The notes: generated from the sequence alone by a model not told the origin. Counted from the first letter of the stretch, positions 33,258 through 41,895 are shown. The stretch: DNA of 46,128 nt from Hydrogenophaga sp. (GCF_030656115.1 NZ_JAUSOO010000158.1:1-46128); one strand, 5' to 3'. Made by a program: numbers and translations.

Positions 33258-33350
33258 GCCCCTGCGCCGCAGACGCAGCTTCCCCCAAGGGGGACGCACC
33301 CAATGGCCCGGCGCAGCCGGTTCCACGGGTGCCCTGGGTGGGGTCACGCG
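33258..33350. repeat. Intergenic GC-rich dispersed repeat, copy 2
   Basis: It begins at the stop codon with C-runs and a CCCCCAAGGGGG palindrome (about 33283-33294), then GGCCCGGCGCAGCCGGTTCC plus ACGG at 33305-33328, the counterpart of 595-618. It lies between the convergent phosphatase (+) and creatininase (-) genes. Confidence 0.6.
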
Positions 33351-33381
33351 CTCCACAGGCGTGCCCGATCCTTTCCGCCCC

Positions 33382-34215
33382 TCAGCTGAAGGCGGTTTTG
33401 TCGCTCAGCGTGTCCGGCGGCAGCTGGTCGATCTCGCTCAGCAGCTGCGCCAGCGCGCGGCCGGCGGCGTCCAGCAGTGCCCGGCCTTTGTCGGCGGTGG
33501 CTGCTGCCGCGTTGCCCACCGCACCGTTGGCGTTGTAGTCCTGCATCTGCCAGCCCAGCTTGGCGCTTTTGCCGTTGCCCAAAATGGGAAAGCGCTCGGC
33601 CCGGTCTTGCGACGTGGAGCGAAAATATTCGGCCTGCGCCATGCGCACGCGCGGCGGCGCCAGGGCCAGCATCATCGAGGTTTCCACGTCCCCGCCGTGA
33701 ATGCCAAAGCGGTGCTCTTCGGCGCTGAACAAGGCGTTCACGTCTTGCCCATCGGCGTCGCGCAACGGCAGGTTGAACCAGCTCACGCTGTACACCAGCA
33801 TGCCCAGCCGGGCCCGCAGGTCGCGCGCCACCAGGTCCATGGCGCCCACCTGGCCGCCGTGGGCGTTGAACAGCACCAGTTTCTTCACCCCGCTGGCGGC
33901 CACGCACTCGCCCAGCTCGGTCCACAGCCGCACCAGCGTCTCCGCCTTGAGCGTGAGCGTGCCGGCAAAACGGGCGTGCTCCGGGCTGAAGCCCACCGCC
34001 TGGGTGGGCAAAAACAACACGGGCAGCTCGGATGCCAGGTGCGGCAGCGCGGTGGCAATGACCCCGTTCACCAGGTCGGTGTCCACTGACAGCGGCAGGT
34101 GCGGCCCGTGCTGCTCGGTGGCGGCCACGGGTAACACGGCGATGGTGCGGCGGGTGTCCAGCGCCGAAAATTCGGCGGTGGTGAGATCGGACCAGTAGCG
34201 GGAAGGGACGTTCAT
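33382..34215 (-). CDS. Creatininase-family amidohydrolase
   Basis: 277 residues from ATG 34215 (MNVPSRYWSDL); an ATG three codons earlier at 34224 is also possible, and the long upstream extension is a shadow. Creatininase metal motifs are VAATEQHGPHLPLSVDTDL (Glu34, His36, Asp45), LVLFNAHGGQVGAM and GGDVETSMMLAL. The family cleaves cyclic or N-substituted amides (creatinine, formamidopyrimidines, mycofactocin peptide) using divalent metals. No pathway neighbours identify the substrate. It lies 43 nt downstream of the cyclopropane-synthase-like gene on the same strand and may be cotranscribed with it. Confidence 0.92.
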   Translation of the reverse strand: MNVPSRYWSDLTTAEFSALDTRRTIAVLPVAATEQHGPHLPLSVDTDLVNGVIATALPHLASELPVLFLPTQAVGFSPEHARFAGTLTLKAETLVRLWTELGECVAASGVKKLVLFNAHGGQVGAMDLVARDLRARLGMLVYSVSWFNLPLRDADGQDVNALFSAEEHRFGIHGGDVETSMMLALAPPRVRMAQAEYFRSTSQDRAERFPILGNGKSAKLGWQMQDYNANGAVGNAAAATADKGRALLDAAGRALAQLLSEIDQLPPDTLSDKTAFS

Positions 34216-34258
34216 GGCCGGCATCTTACGCGGGGCGCCCCGCGGCACAGGCCAGCGC

Positions 34259-35485
34259 TCAACGCGCTTGGTACATCCACCGCCGCGACCACGGCAAGCC
34301 CTGCGAGGACTGGCCAGCCGGACGACACAGCACCTGGTAGATGGCCACTTCGTCGTGGTCAAACGCCCAGGCGCAGCCGGCCAGATACACGCGCCAGATG
34401 CGCCAGCGCCGCTCGTCCACCAGCGGCTTGATGCGCGCGGTGTGGGCCTCAAACGCCTCGGCCCAGAGCTGGGTGGTGCGCTGGTAGTGGCGGCGCAGGT
34501 TTTCCACGTCAAACGCCTCCAACCCGCCTTCTTGCAGGCAACGCAGCACGGTGCTGATGTGCGGCAACTCACCGCGCGGGAACACGTAGCGGTCAATGAA
34601 ATGACCACCACCGTGGCGGGTTTCGCCGTCCAGGGCATCGGTGCTGGTGATGCCGTGGTTCATGGCCCAGCCATCGGGTTTGAGCAACTGGCGCATGTGC
34701 CCGAAGTAAGCCGCCAGGTGGTCCAACCCCACGTGTTCAAACATGCCGACGCTGGTGAGGCGGTCAAACGGCGGGTCGCTCACGTCGCGGTAGTCCTGCA
34801 AGCGAATGTCGATGCGGTCTTGCAGCCCGGCGGCTCGCACCCGCTCGCGCGCCAGGTCGGCCTGGTTTTGCGACAGCGTCACACCCACGCACCGGGCGCC
34901 AAAGTGCTGCGCGGCGCGCAACACCAGCGCGCCCCAGCCACAGCCAATGTCCAGCAGGCGCTGGCCGAGCTGCAGCTGGATCTTGGTCAGAATGTGGTCG
35001 ATCTTCTTGGCCTGCGCGGTGTCCAGCGTCTCATCACCCTGCTCGAAATACCCGCACGAATACACCATGCCCTCGCCCAGCCACGGCGCATAAAACGCGT
35101 TGGACACGTCGTAGTGGTACTGAATGGCCTCGCTGTCGCTCTCGCGCGTGTGGCCAAAGCGGCGCCGGATGCGCCCCATCAGCCCTTGAGCTGGCTCGGC
35201 CGTTTCGGCCAGCCGGTGCGCCACCGCCATCATGTCCGTCAGCGGGCCGTCCACGTCAATCAGGCCCTCCACATAGGCCTGGCCCAGCGTGTCCAGCCTG
35301 GGGTCGATCAGCAACGGCAAGGCGGCCGGGTCGCGCACCCGTATCTCCACCCGAGGCTCTTCAAACTCGCCCAGCGCCAAAGAAGACGCTCCGCGCTCGC
35401 CCCAACTCAGACGCACCGGCAAGTTGGCCCGTGTCTGGACCCGTTTCGCCCAAGGCAACAGGGCCTGTTCCAAGATCGATCCCAT
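34259..35485 (-). CDS. Cyclopropane-fatty-acyl-phospholipid synthase-family methyltransferase
   Basis: 408 residues. The ATG at 35485 is preferred because AAAGGAG lies about 9 nt upstream; the frame starts at 35548. The N-terminal domain (LDTLGQAYVEGLIDVDGPL) is typical of Cfa. The methyltransferase part has IQYHYDVSNAFYAPWLG, the SAM site LLDIGCGWGALVL and FEHVG, then HFIDRYVFPRGELPH and a C-terminal RRWRIWRVYLAGCAWAFDHD. It methylenates unsaturated acyl chains of membrane phospholipids using SAM, or makes a related modification, protecting membranes in stationary phase or acid stress. 43 nt after it, on the same strand, is the creatininase-like gene. Confidence 0.92.
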   Translation of the reverse strand: MGSILEQALLPWAKRVQTRANLPVRLSWGERGASSLALGEFEEPRVEIRVRDPAALPLLIDPRLDTLGQAYVEGLIDVDGPLTDMMAVAHRLAETAEPAQGLMGRIRRRFGHTRESDSEAIQYHYDVSNAFYAPWLGEGMVYSCGYFEQGDETLDTAQAKKIDHILTKIQLQLGQRLLDIGCGWGALVLRAAQHFGARCVGVTLSQNQADLARERVRAAGLQDRIDIRLQDYRDVSDPPFDRLTSVGMFEHVGLDHLAAYFGHMRQLLKPDGWAMNHGITSTDALDGETRHGGGHFIDRYVFPRGELPHISTVLRCLQEGGLEAFDVENLRRHYQRTTQLWAEAFEAHTARIKPLVDERRWRIWRVYLAGCAWAFDHDEVAIYQVLCRPAGQSSQGLPWSRRWMYQAR

Positions 35486-35789
35486 CAGAGCCGCTCCTTT
35501 CACCCCAAACCGTGTTTTTATCGAAATCAGCACGGCTTGTGAACCCATCGGCTGTGCATCGTCACCACCAACTTGAGCGGGCGCAACGCAGGTGCACCGG
35601 TGAGCACAGTGGTGTTTGCAGAGGCCGAACCAACGAACATGTAAGCGTTACCTTATATTCAGCACGTGCTCTGGGCCCATGGCGCATGGCAGCCCACCCG
35701 CACTGGAACTTGCCGCGCCCACGCCGCTCCTATGTGTCCCCGTGGGCACCACGGCGTCGGTCCCGCCCATCCCTAACAAACCGCCCGTG
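35486..35789. promoter_or_regulatory. Divergent promoter region between cfa-like and dsbD-like genes
   Basis: No gene is seen in the 304 nt. It contains GTAAGCGTTAC (35641-35651, 4-bp arms), a TATATT box (35654-35659) close to a -10 consensus and a perfect 10-bp palindrome AGCACGTGCT (35661-35670). These are candidate promoter and operator elements; no good -35 partner was found. Confidence 0.35.
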
Positions 35790-38048
35790 ATGTTCCCCAC
35801 CCTGTTCAACACCGCCATCCCCAACACCCTGCAACGGCGGTCTGGCGTTGCGTTGCACCGTTGGCTGCCCGCCATGCTGCTGGCGCTGCTGATCGCCCTG
35901 CTCGTGCCACACACCGCGCAATCCCAAGGCTTGTTGTCGGCCACGGCGGGCACGACGGTGGTGCAAACCGAGCAGGTACGCGCCGAGCTGCTGGCGCACG
36001 CCCCGCAAGGCGCTGCGCCGGGCCAAACGGTGTGGGTCGGTCTGCAGCTTTCCCACCAGCCGCACTGGCACACCTACTGGAAAAACTCGGGCGACTCGGG
36101 CCTGCCCACCGAACTGCAGTGGACCCTGCCCGCCGGTGTGAGCGCGGGCGACATCGCCTGGCCCACGCCACGAAAATTCCCGCTTGGCACCCTGGCCAAC
36201 TACGGCTTTGATGGCACCGTGCTGCTGCCTGTGCCCCTCACCATCGAGCCGGGCTTCACCGGCACCCACGTGGACGTGAAGCTCTACGCCGCATGGCTGG
36301 CCTGCCGCCAGGAATGCATCCCCGAAGAAGGCCACTTCACGCTGCGCATTCCCGTGCAGGGCTCCACCGCGCTGCACGGCATGGCCTTTGAAGCGGCGTT
36401 TGCCGCTGCCCCCGCTAGCCAGCCTGCGGCCGACAGCACCCTGACGCCCGAAGCCGGCTGGCTCAACGTGTCGCTGGCGGGCCTGCCCGCCGCGTGGCGT
36501 GGCCAGCCGCTGGAGTTTTTCCCCGAAACCGCCGGCCTCATTGAACCCGGCGCCGCCTGGACCCAGACCTGGACCGGCGAGCGTTGGACCGCCCGGGTAC
36601 CGCTCTCGCCGCACCGCGCCGACAGCCCAACCCAGGTGCCGCTGGTGGTGGCGCTGGCCAACCCCAGCGGCTCGGGCCCCGGCAGCACCGGTGTGTTGCT
36701 TGACGTGCCGGTGCAAGGCGCCTGGCCCGCCGCCGCCCCGCTGCCCGCTGCCGTGCCCGATGCTTTGCAAGCCGCGCTCGACGCCAACGCAGCCCGCGCC
36801 GCCACCGCGCCGGCCGCACCCAGCGGCCCACCCATCACGCTGTGGGCCGCGCTGCTGGGCGCGCTCATTGGCGGCGCCATCCTCAACCTCATGCCCTGCG
36901 TATTCCCGGTGCTCGCCATCAAGGTGCTGGCGTTTGCCAAACACGCCGACGACCGGTCTGCCCACCGCGCCAACGGCTTGGCCTACACCGCCGGCGTGGT
37001 GCTGTCGTTTCTGGCGCTGGGCGGCCTGCTGCTGGGCTTGCGCGCGGCTGGCGAGCAGCTGGGATGGGGCTTTCAGCTGCAAAGCCCCGGCGTGGTGGCG
37101 GCGCTGGCGGTGCTCTTCACGCTCATTGGTTTGAATCTGGCGGGCCTGTTTGAATTTGGCAGCGTGCTGCCCAGCGCTGTGGCCAGCCTGCAGGCCAAGA
37201 ACCCCACCGCCGACGCTTTTTTGACCGGCGTGCTCGCCACCGCCATCGCCTCGCCCTGCACAGCGCCTTTCATGGGCGCCTCGCTGGGCCTGGCCATTGG
37301 CCTGCCCACGGCGCAGGCGCTGGCCGTGTTTGGCATGCTGGGGCTGGGCATGGCCCTGCCCTACCTGGCCGCCAGCTGGTGGCCAGCCATCGCCCGCGCC
37401 TTGCCCCGCCCCGGCGCCTGGATGAACACCTTCCGCCAGCTCATGGCCTTCCCCATGTTTGCCACCGTGGTGTGGCTGTTGTGGGTGCTGGGCCAGCAGA
37501 GCGGCATCGACGGCACGGCCGCCCTGCTCATGCTGCTGGTGGTACTGGCGCTGCTGGTGTGGGCGCTGGGCCTGCGCGGCAAGAGCCGCACCGTGCTGGC
37601 GGGTCTGTCGCTCGCGGGCCTGCTGTGGCTGGGCTGGACCGTGGGCCCCAACGTGACCCGCATGGCCGACGCTGCACCCGGCGCCGCCGTGGCCACCGCC
37701 GTAGACGGTCTGAGCTGGCAGCCCTGGAGCCCCGAACGCCAGGCTGCCCTGCTGGCCGAAGGCCGCCCCGTGTTTGTCGATTTCACCGCCGCCTGGTGCG
37801 TGACTTGCCAATACAACAAGCGCACCACCCTGGCCGACGCCAGCGTACTGGCCGACATGGCCGCGAAAAATGTGGCCCTGCTGCGCGCCGACTGGACCCG
37901 CCGCGACCCCACCGTCACAGCCGCCCTGGCCAGTCTGGGCCGCAACGGCGTGCCGGTGTACGCCTTGTACCGCAACGGCCAGCCCACCCATGTGCTGTCT
38001 GAGGTGTTGAGCGTGAACGATGTGCGCACGGCGCTGGGGAGCCTGTAA
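35790..38048 (+). CDS. DsbD/ScsB-family thiol:disulfide interchange protein
   Basis: 752 residues from ATG 35790, which gives a good signal sequence (RWLPAMLLALLIALLVPHTA, SQG). The periplasmic N-terminal domain has HWHTYWKNSGDSGLPTELQW and the redox pair in AWLACRQECIPEEG. The membrane domain of about eight helices holds the two conserved cysteines in LNLMPCVFPVLAIKVLAF and AIASPCTAPFMG. A C-terminal periplasmic thioredoxin domain has WCVTC in 'FVDFTAAWCVTCQYNKRT'. It carries electrons from cytoplasmic thioredoxin across the membrane to periplasmic thiol proteins. The N-terminal domain resembles ScsB-like members. The two next genes encode a peroxiredoxin-like exported protein and a rhodanese, likely its partners. 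Confidence 0.92.
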   Translation: MFPTLFNTAIPNTLQRRSGVALHRWLPAMLLALLIALLVPHTAQSQGLLSATAGTTVVQTEQVRAELLAHAPQGAAPGQTVWVGLQLSHQPHWHTYWKNSGDSGLPTELQWTLPAGVSAGDIAWPTPRKFPLGTLANYGFDGTVLLPVPLTIEPGFTGTHVDVKLYAAWLACRQECIPEEGHFTLRIPVQGSTALHGMAFEAAFAAAPASQPAADSTLTPEAGWLNVSLAGLPAAWRGQPLEFFPETAGLIEPGAAWTQTWTGERWTARVPLSPHRADSPTQVPLVVALANPSGSGPGSTGVLLDVPVQGAWPAAAPLPAAVPDALQAALDANAARAATAPAAPSGPPITLWAALLGALIGGAILNLMPCVFPVLAIKVLAFAKHADDRSAHRANGLAYTAGVVLSFLALGGLLLGLRAAGEQLGWGFQLQSPGVVAALAVLFTLIGLNLAGLFEFGSVLPSAVASLQAKNPTADAFLTGVLATAIASPCTAPFMGASLGLAIGLPTAQALAVFGMLGLGMALPYLAASWWPAIARALPRPGAWMNTFRQLMAFPMFATVVWLLWVLGQQSGIDGTAALLMLLVVLALLVWALGLRGKSRTVLAGLSLAGLLWLGWTVGPNVTRMADAAPGAAVATAVDGLSWQPWSPERQAALLAEGRPVFVDFTAAWCVTCQYNKRTTLADASVLADMAAKNVALLRADWTRRDPTVTAALASLGRNGVPVYALYRNGQPTHVLSEVLSVNDVRTALGSL

Positions 38049-38140
38049 CGCTCCGGTAGGGCAGGTTCGGTGAACTGTCGGATCAAACCCAACCGCCCCA
38101 ACCGTATCGTAGAAATTTTGCTGTTCAACGGAGACACACC

Positions 38141-38782
38141 ATGCTGCAACGCCGCCAGTTCACCACCCTCAGCGCCACTGCACTGGGCGCACTCGCTCTA
38201 CCAGCCAGCCTGCTGCCGCGCTTGGCCCAGGCCGCCAGCGTGGGCCAGCCCGCGCCCGACTTCACACTCAGCGACACCGCAGGCAAACCCGTGAAGCTGT
38301 CGCAATACAAAGGCAAGCCCGTGGTGCTGGAGTGGAACAACCCCGGCTGCCCCTTTGTGCGCAAGCACTACCAAGGCAACATGCAGGCGCTGCAAAAAGC
38401 ATTCACCGCCCAAGGCGTGGTGTGGCTCGCCGTGAACTCCACCCGCAACGACAGCGCCGACCACCTCAGCCCAGCCCAGCTGGCCCGCTGGATGACCGAG
38501 CAAAAAGCCAGCCCCACCGCCACCCTGATGGACGAAGACGGCACCGTCGGCATGGCCTACGGTGCCCGCGTCACACCCCACATGTATGTCGTCAACCCGC
38601 AAGGCGTGCTGGTGTACGCCGGCGCCATCGACAGCATCCCGTCAGCCCGCGTGGCCGACATTGAAAAAGCCACCAACTTCGTGCGCCAGGGCCTGAACGA
38701 ACTGCTCGCCGGCAAACCCGTCAGCAACCCCACCAGCCAGGCCTATGGCTGCAGCATCAAATACAAAAACGCCGCCACATGA
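38141..38782 (+). CDS. Exported peroxiredoxin-like (PRX-like1) thioredoxin-fold protein
   Basis: 213 residues. The N-terminal MLQRRQFTTLSATALGALAL has a twin-arginine start and an AxA end (RLAQAAS), so export through Tat is likely. The fold begins VGQPAPDFTLSDTAGKPVKL; a single active cysteine lies in WNNPGCPFVRKHY, without a CxxC, and a second near the end in QAYGCSIKYK, as in the PRX-like1 group. It could reduce peroxides or serve as a thiol carrier in the periplasm, recharged by the DsbD-like protein encoded 92 nt upstream. Its stop overlaps the rhodanese ATG (ATGA at 38779-38782). Confidence 0.9.
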   Translation: MLQRRQFTTLSATALGALALPASLLPRLAQAASVGQPAPDFTLSDTAGKPVKLSQYKGKPVVLEWNNPGCPFVRKHYQGNMQALQKAFTAQGVVWLAVNSTRNDSADHLSPAQLARWMTEQKASPTATLMDEDGTVGMAYGARVTPHMYVVNPQGVLVYAGAIDSIPSARVADIEKATNFVRQGLNELLAGKPVSNPTSQAYGCSIKYKNAAT

Positions 38783-39222
38783 CACACACCAACCGCCCAT
38801 CGCTCATCACCCGCCGCACCCTGGGCCTGCTGGGCGCAGCTGCTCTGGCTTTGGTCGCCGGTTGCTCAGACCAGGCCACCCCAGACTCCCTGCGCGTCAG
38901 CCTGGAAGAAGGCCGCCAGCTGTTTGAAAGCAAACAGGTGGTGATGTTTGACATACGCGAGCCCAAAGAACACGCCACCGGCGTGGCCAACGGCGCGATG
39001 CTCTTGCCCATGTCACAGCTGAACCAGCGCGCCAGCGAAATCCCCAAAGACCCGGCACAACCCGTGCTCATCATCTGCAACACGCAAAACCGGTCCAGCA
39101 AAGTGGTGCAAGCCATGAAAGAAGCCGGCTGGACCAACGTGCGCTACGTGCACGGCGGCATGAGCGACTGGGCTAAAAAAGGCTGGCCCATGGTCAAGCC
39201 GTTTGGCTTACCGACATCCTGA
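38779..39222 (+). CDS. Rhodanese-domain lipoprotein
   Basis: 147 residues. A signal with twin Arg (TRRTLGLLGAAALALVAGCS) ends in a lipobox (LVAGC), so the mature protein is probably lipid-anchored on the periplasmic side. The rhodanese domain has MFDIREPKEHATGVANGAML and the active-site loop LIICNTQNRSSKVVQAM with the catalytic Cys, then 'VRYVHGGMSDWAKKGWP'. Single-domain rhodaneses transfer sulfane sulfur or bind thiols. The gene is translationally coupled to the peroxiredoxin-like gene and completes a three-gene periplasmic thiol-redox set. Confidence 0.9.
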   Translation: MTHTNRPSLITRRTLGLLGAAALALVAGCSDQATPDSLRVSLEEGRQLFESKQVVMFDIREPKEHATGVANGAMLLPMSQLNQRASEIPKDPAQPVLIICNTQNRSSKVVQAMKEAGWTNVRYVHGGMSDWAKKGWPMVKPFGLPTS

Positions 39223-39449
39223 TACACCCATTCAAGGTGACGTTGCTGAAGCCCAGCACAAAGTGACTGGGTGAAGCGGTCTGCCTGCAAGCAAAGCCGC
39301 GTTTACCGCCTAGAGGAATGGAAGCCCGGTTCACGCAGCTTGTTCGCAGCAAAATCCGTTTCCAACAGCTGTCTGCGTTGTGAAAGCAGGTCTCTCACAA
39401 ACACAGTGCTCAGACAACCTTCGAATATGGCAATCGCATGAGCGGGGGG
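39223..39449. other. Spacer downstream of the thiol-redox operon
   Basis: No gene is seen. A weak hairpin CCCAGCAC-AAA-GTG-A-CTGGG (39252-39271, one bulge) follows the rhodanese stop; without a T-run it is at best a weak terminator. Confidence 0.35.
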
Positions 39450-39482
39450 TGCGCCCATGTTGGACATACCAACATGGGTGCA
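39450..39482. repeat. 14-bp inverted repeat beside the ribosomal-operon terminator
   Basis: TGCGCCCATGTTGG-ACATA-CCAACATGGGTGCA pairs completely, with one G-T wobble. It lies just outside the terminator at 39488-39517. It may help stop transcription from the convergent rhodanese side, or it may be a protein-binding palindrome. Confidence 0.6.
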
Positions 39483-39487
39483 CCAAC

Positions 39488-39517
39488 AAAAAAGCCCACC
39501 GTTTGGTGGGCTTTTTT
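39488..39517. terminator. Bidirectional rho-independent terminator of the ribosomal operon
   Basis: AAAAAAGCCCACC-GTTT-GGTGGGCTTTTTT: a 7-bp GC stem flanked by six A and six T. It lies 23 nt beyond the initiator tRNA on the minus strand and can end the alpha-operon transcript; it also works on the plus strand. Confidence 0.93.
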
Positions 39518-39540
39518 GCCAAGCTGGTACTTGAATTTAT

Positions 39541-39617
<77 letters not shown>

Positions 39618-39634
39618 TCAAGAAATGAATTATA

Positions 39635-40030
39635 TCACGCTTTATCGGCTTCTGCTGCTGGAGCAGCATCTTCCGCACGATCAACCAGTTCGACCAAGGC
39701 CATAGGAGCGTTGTCGCCCACGCGGTACCCCATTTTCAGGATGCGCGTGTAACCACCCGGACGGGCAGCAAAACGTGGGCCCAGTTCGTTGAACAGCTTC
39801 ACAACCACGTCACGATCACGCAAGCGATCAAACGCCAAACGGCGGTTGGCCACAGTAGCCACCTTGGCCAAGGTGATCATGGGTTCCACCACGCGGCGCA
39901 GCTCTTTGGCTTTCGGCACCGTGGTTTTGATGACTTCGTGCGTGAGCAAAGAATTCATCATGTTGCGCAACATGGCGAGGCGGTGCTCGCTGGTGCGGTT
40001 GAGTTTACGCAGTCCGTGTCCGTGACGCAT
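39635..40030 (-). CDS. rplQ: 50S ribosomal protein L17
   Basis: 131 residues beginning MRHGHGLRKLNRTSEHRLAM, the L17 signature, with the conserved AKELRRVVEPMITLAK segment and GGYTRILKMGYRVGDNAPMA. The C-terminal tail (DAAPAAEADKA) is acidic and species-specific. L17 binds 23S rRNA on the large subunit near the exit tunnel. It is the last protein gene of the alpha operon, 82 nt after rpoA and 17 nt before the initiator tRNA. Confidence 0.98.
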   Translation of the reverse strand: MRHGHGLRKLNRTSEHRLAMLRNMMNSLLTHEVIKTTVPKAKELRRVVEPMITLAKVATVANRRLAFDRLRDRDVVVKLFNELGPRFAARPGGYTRILKMGYRVGDNAPMALVELVDRAEDAAPAAEADKA

Positions 40031-40112
40031 TTTTAGATCCTTTTAATGTTTTACCCGCAGCCGTATCAGGTACTGCGGGTTGGTCAGTTGCCAACCATGG
40101 CTGGCTCATTTT

Positions 40113-41099
40113 TCAGTGCTTGTCGAGACCAGCAGGTGGCCAATTTTCAAGCTTCATACCCAAGGTCAGGCCGCGGGATGCCAGCACTTCCTTGATTTCG
40201 TTGAGCGACTTGCGACCCAAGTTGGGCGTCTTGAGCAGCTCGTTCTCGGTGCGCTGGATCAGATCACCGATGTAATAAATGTTTTCCGCCTTGAGACAGT
40301 TCGCCGAACGCACCGTCAGCTCCAACTCATCGACAGGACGCAACAGAATCGGATCAAACTGCTGAGAGCTGCGCGGTGCAGGCTGGACAGGATCCCACAA
40401 CTCCAATCCTTCAAGTTGAGCAAAAACAGCCAATTGCTCGACCAAAATTTTGGCTGAAGCACGCACAGCCTCTTCAGGACCAATGGAACCGTTGGTCTCG
40501 ATTTCGAGAACCAGCTTGTCCAAGTCGGTACGCTGTTCAACACGGGCACTTTCAACGGTGTAGCTCACGCGCTTGACCGGCGAAAAAGAGGCATCAAGCA
40601 CGATACGACCCAGCGAACGTGCCTGGTCATCGTTGCGGCGGAGGCTACCGGGCACATAACCACGGCCTTTCTCGACCTTGATTTGCATGTCCAGTTTTGC
40701 ACCAGCCGACAAAGTCGCAATGACGTGCGAAGGATTGACGATTTCGACATCGTGCGGCGTCTGGATATCGGCCGCAGTAACGAGGCCTTCGCCATCTTTG
40801 CGCAAACTCAGTGTCACTTCGTCGCGGTTGTGGAGCTTGAACACCACACCCTTGAGGTTCAGCAGCATGTTGACGACGTCTTCTTGCACGCCATCGATTG
40901 AGGAGTACTCGTGTACAACACCCGCAATGGTGACTTCGGTCGGCGCATGACCCGTCATGGAGGACAGCAAGACCCGACGCAGGGCATTGCCCAGCGTGTG
41001 ACCGTAGCCGCGCTCGAAAGGCTCCAGCGTGACTTTCGCACGGTTGGTCGAGACTTGCTCGACATTGATGGTTTTGGGCTTGAGCAGATTGTTCAGCAT
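40113..41099 (-). CDS. rpoA: RNA polymerase alpha subunit
   Basis: 328 residues, the normal length. The N-terminal dimerisation domain has 'LEPFERGYGHTLGNALRRVLLSSMTG'; a linker leads to the C-terminal domain ('ARSSQQFDPILLRPVDELELTVRSANCLKAENIYYIGDLIQRTE' region, then NLGRKSLNEIKEVLASRGL) that binds UP elements and activators. It scaffolds assembly of core RNA polymerase. Encoded between rpsD and rplQ as in other proteobacteria, so polymerase and ribosome synthesis are linked. Confidence 0.98.
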   Translation of the reverse strand: MLNNLLKPKTINVEQVSTNRAKVTLEPFERGYGHTLGNALRRVLLSSMTGHAPTEVTIAGVVHEYSSIDGVQEDVVNMLLNLKGVVFKLHNRDEVTLSLRKDGEGLVTAADIQTPHDVEIVNPSHVIATLSAGAKLDMQIKVEKGRGYVPGSLRRNDDQARSLGRIVLDASFSPVKRVSYTVESARVEQRTDLDKLVLEIETNGSIGPEEAVRASAKILVEQLAVFAQLEGLELWDPVQPAPRSSQQFDPILLRPVDELELTVRSANCLKAENIYYIGDLIQRTENELLKTPNLGRKSLNEIKEVLASRGLTLGMKLENWPPAGLDKH

Positions 41100-41192
41100 T
41101 CAGACTTCCTTCAGTACCCTCGGCTCGTTACACCGATAAGGCAGACGGAGCATGGCCCGGCAGCTGCCTTCAGGCGACCGCCGGGAACGAAA

Positions 41193-41816
41193 TTAACGGG
41201 AATACAGTTCGACGATCAACGACTCGTTGACATCGGCCGCGAATTCGTCGCGGTCAGGCGATTTCTTGAACACACCTTCGGCTTTGTCCACAGACACATC
41301 AACCCAGGCAGGGAAGCCGATCTGTTTGGCCAACTCCAGAGCCTCAATCACGCGGGCCTGCTTCTTCGACTTTTCGCGCACAGCGATGACATCACCGGCT
41401 TTTACCGAGTACGAAGGAATATTCACCGATTGGCCGTTGACCAAGATGGCCTTGTGGGACACGATCTGGCGTGCTTCAGCTCGCGTGGAAGCGAAGCCCA
41501 TGCGAAACACCACGTTGTCGAGTCGGGCTTCGAGCAAGAACAGCAGGTTGGCGCCGGTATTGCCACGGCGGCGGTCTGCCTCTGCAAAGTAGCGACGGAA
41601 TTGGCGCTCAAGCACGCCGTAGGTGCGCTTGACTTTTTGCTTCTCACGAAGCTGCAGACCGAAGTCAGATGTGCGCTGACCCGAGGTACGGCCATGCTGA
41701 CCAGGCTTGGAATCAAATTTGGCCTTGTCGCTGATGGAGCGGCGTGCGCTCTTGAGCAACAGGTCAGAGCCTTCACGGCGGGAAAGTTTGGCCTTGGGGC
41801 CGAGGTAACGTGCCAC
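41193..41816 (-). CDS. rpsD: 30S ribosomal protein S4
   Basis: 207 residues with the typical start MARYLGPKAKLSRREGSDL and the S4 RNA-binding domain (RLDNVVFRMGFASTRAEARQ, then IVSHKAILVNGQSVNIPSY). S4 nucleates small-subunit assembly on 16S rRNA and represses its own operon in many bacteria. Here the gene is separated from rpsK by 155 nt containing a terminator-like hairpin and a second stem-loop, whereas the rpsM leader, the E. coli S4 target, is only 20 nt long. An AGGAA lies about 7 nt before the ATG. Confidence 0.98.
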   Translation of the reverse strand: MARYLGPKAKLSRREGSDLLLKSARRSISDKAKFDSKPGQHGRTSGQRTSDFGLQLREKQKVKRTYGVLERQFRRYFAEADRRRGNTGANLLFLLEARLDNVVFRMGFASTRAEARQIVSHKAILVNGQSVNIPSYSVKAGDVIAVREKSKKQARVIEALELAKQIGFPAWVDVSVDKAEGVFKKSPDRDEFAADVNESLIVELYSR

Positions 41817-41861
41817 GTTGATTTCCTAGGGTTTACGCTGCCGCAACAGAACGCTGCGGGA

Positions 41862-41883
41862 GCCATCTCGGACAAGAGATGGC
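41862..41883 (-). promoter_or_regulatory. Stem-loop in the rpsD leader (candidate S4 autoregulatory structure)
   Basis: GCCATCTC-6 nt-GAGATGGC gives an 8-bp perfect stem between the internal terminator and the rpsD start. A smaller CCGCA/TGCGG pairing follows closer to the start. It may be part of a leader fold for translational feedback by S4; inferred. Confidence 0.4.
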
Positions 41884-41895
41884 GGTGGGCTTAGC

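Noticed and set aside
35730..37991. Minus-strand open frame of 753 codons opposite the DsbD-like gene
   Set aside because: Gly/His/Gln-rich antisense artefact; the sense strand has CxxC and membrane motifs.
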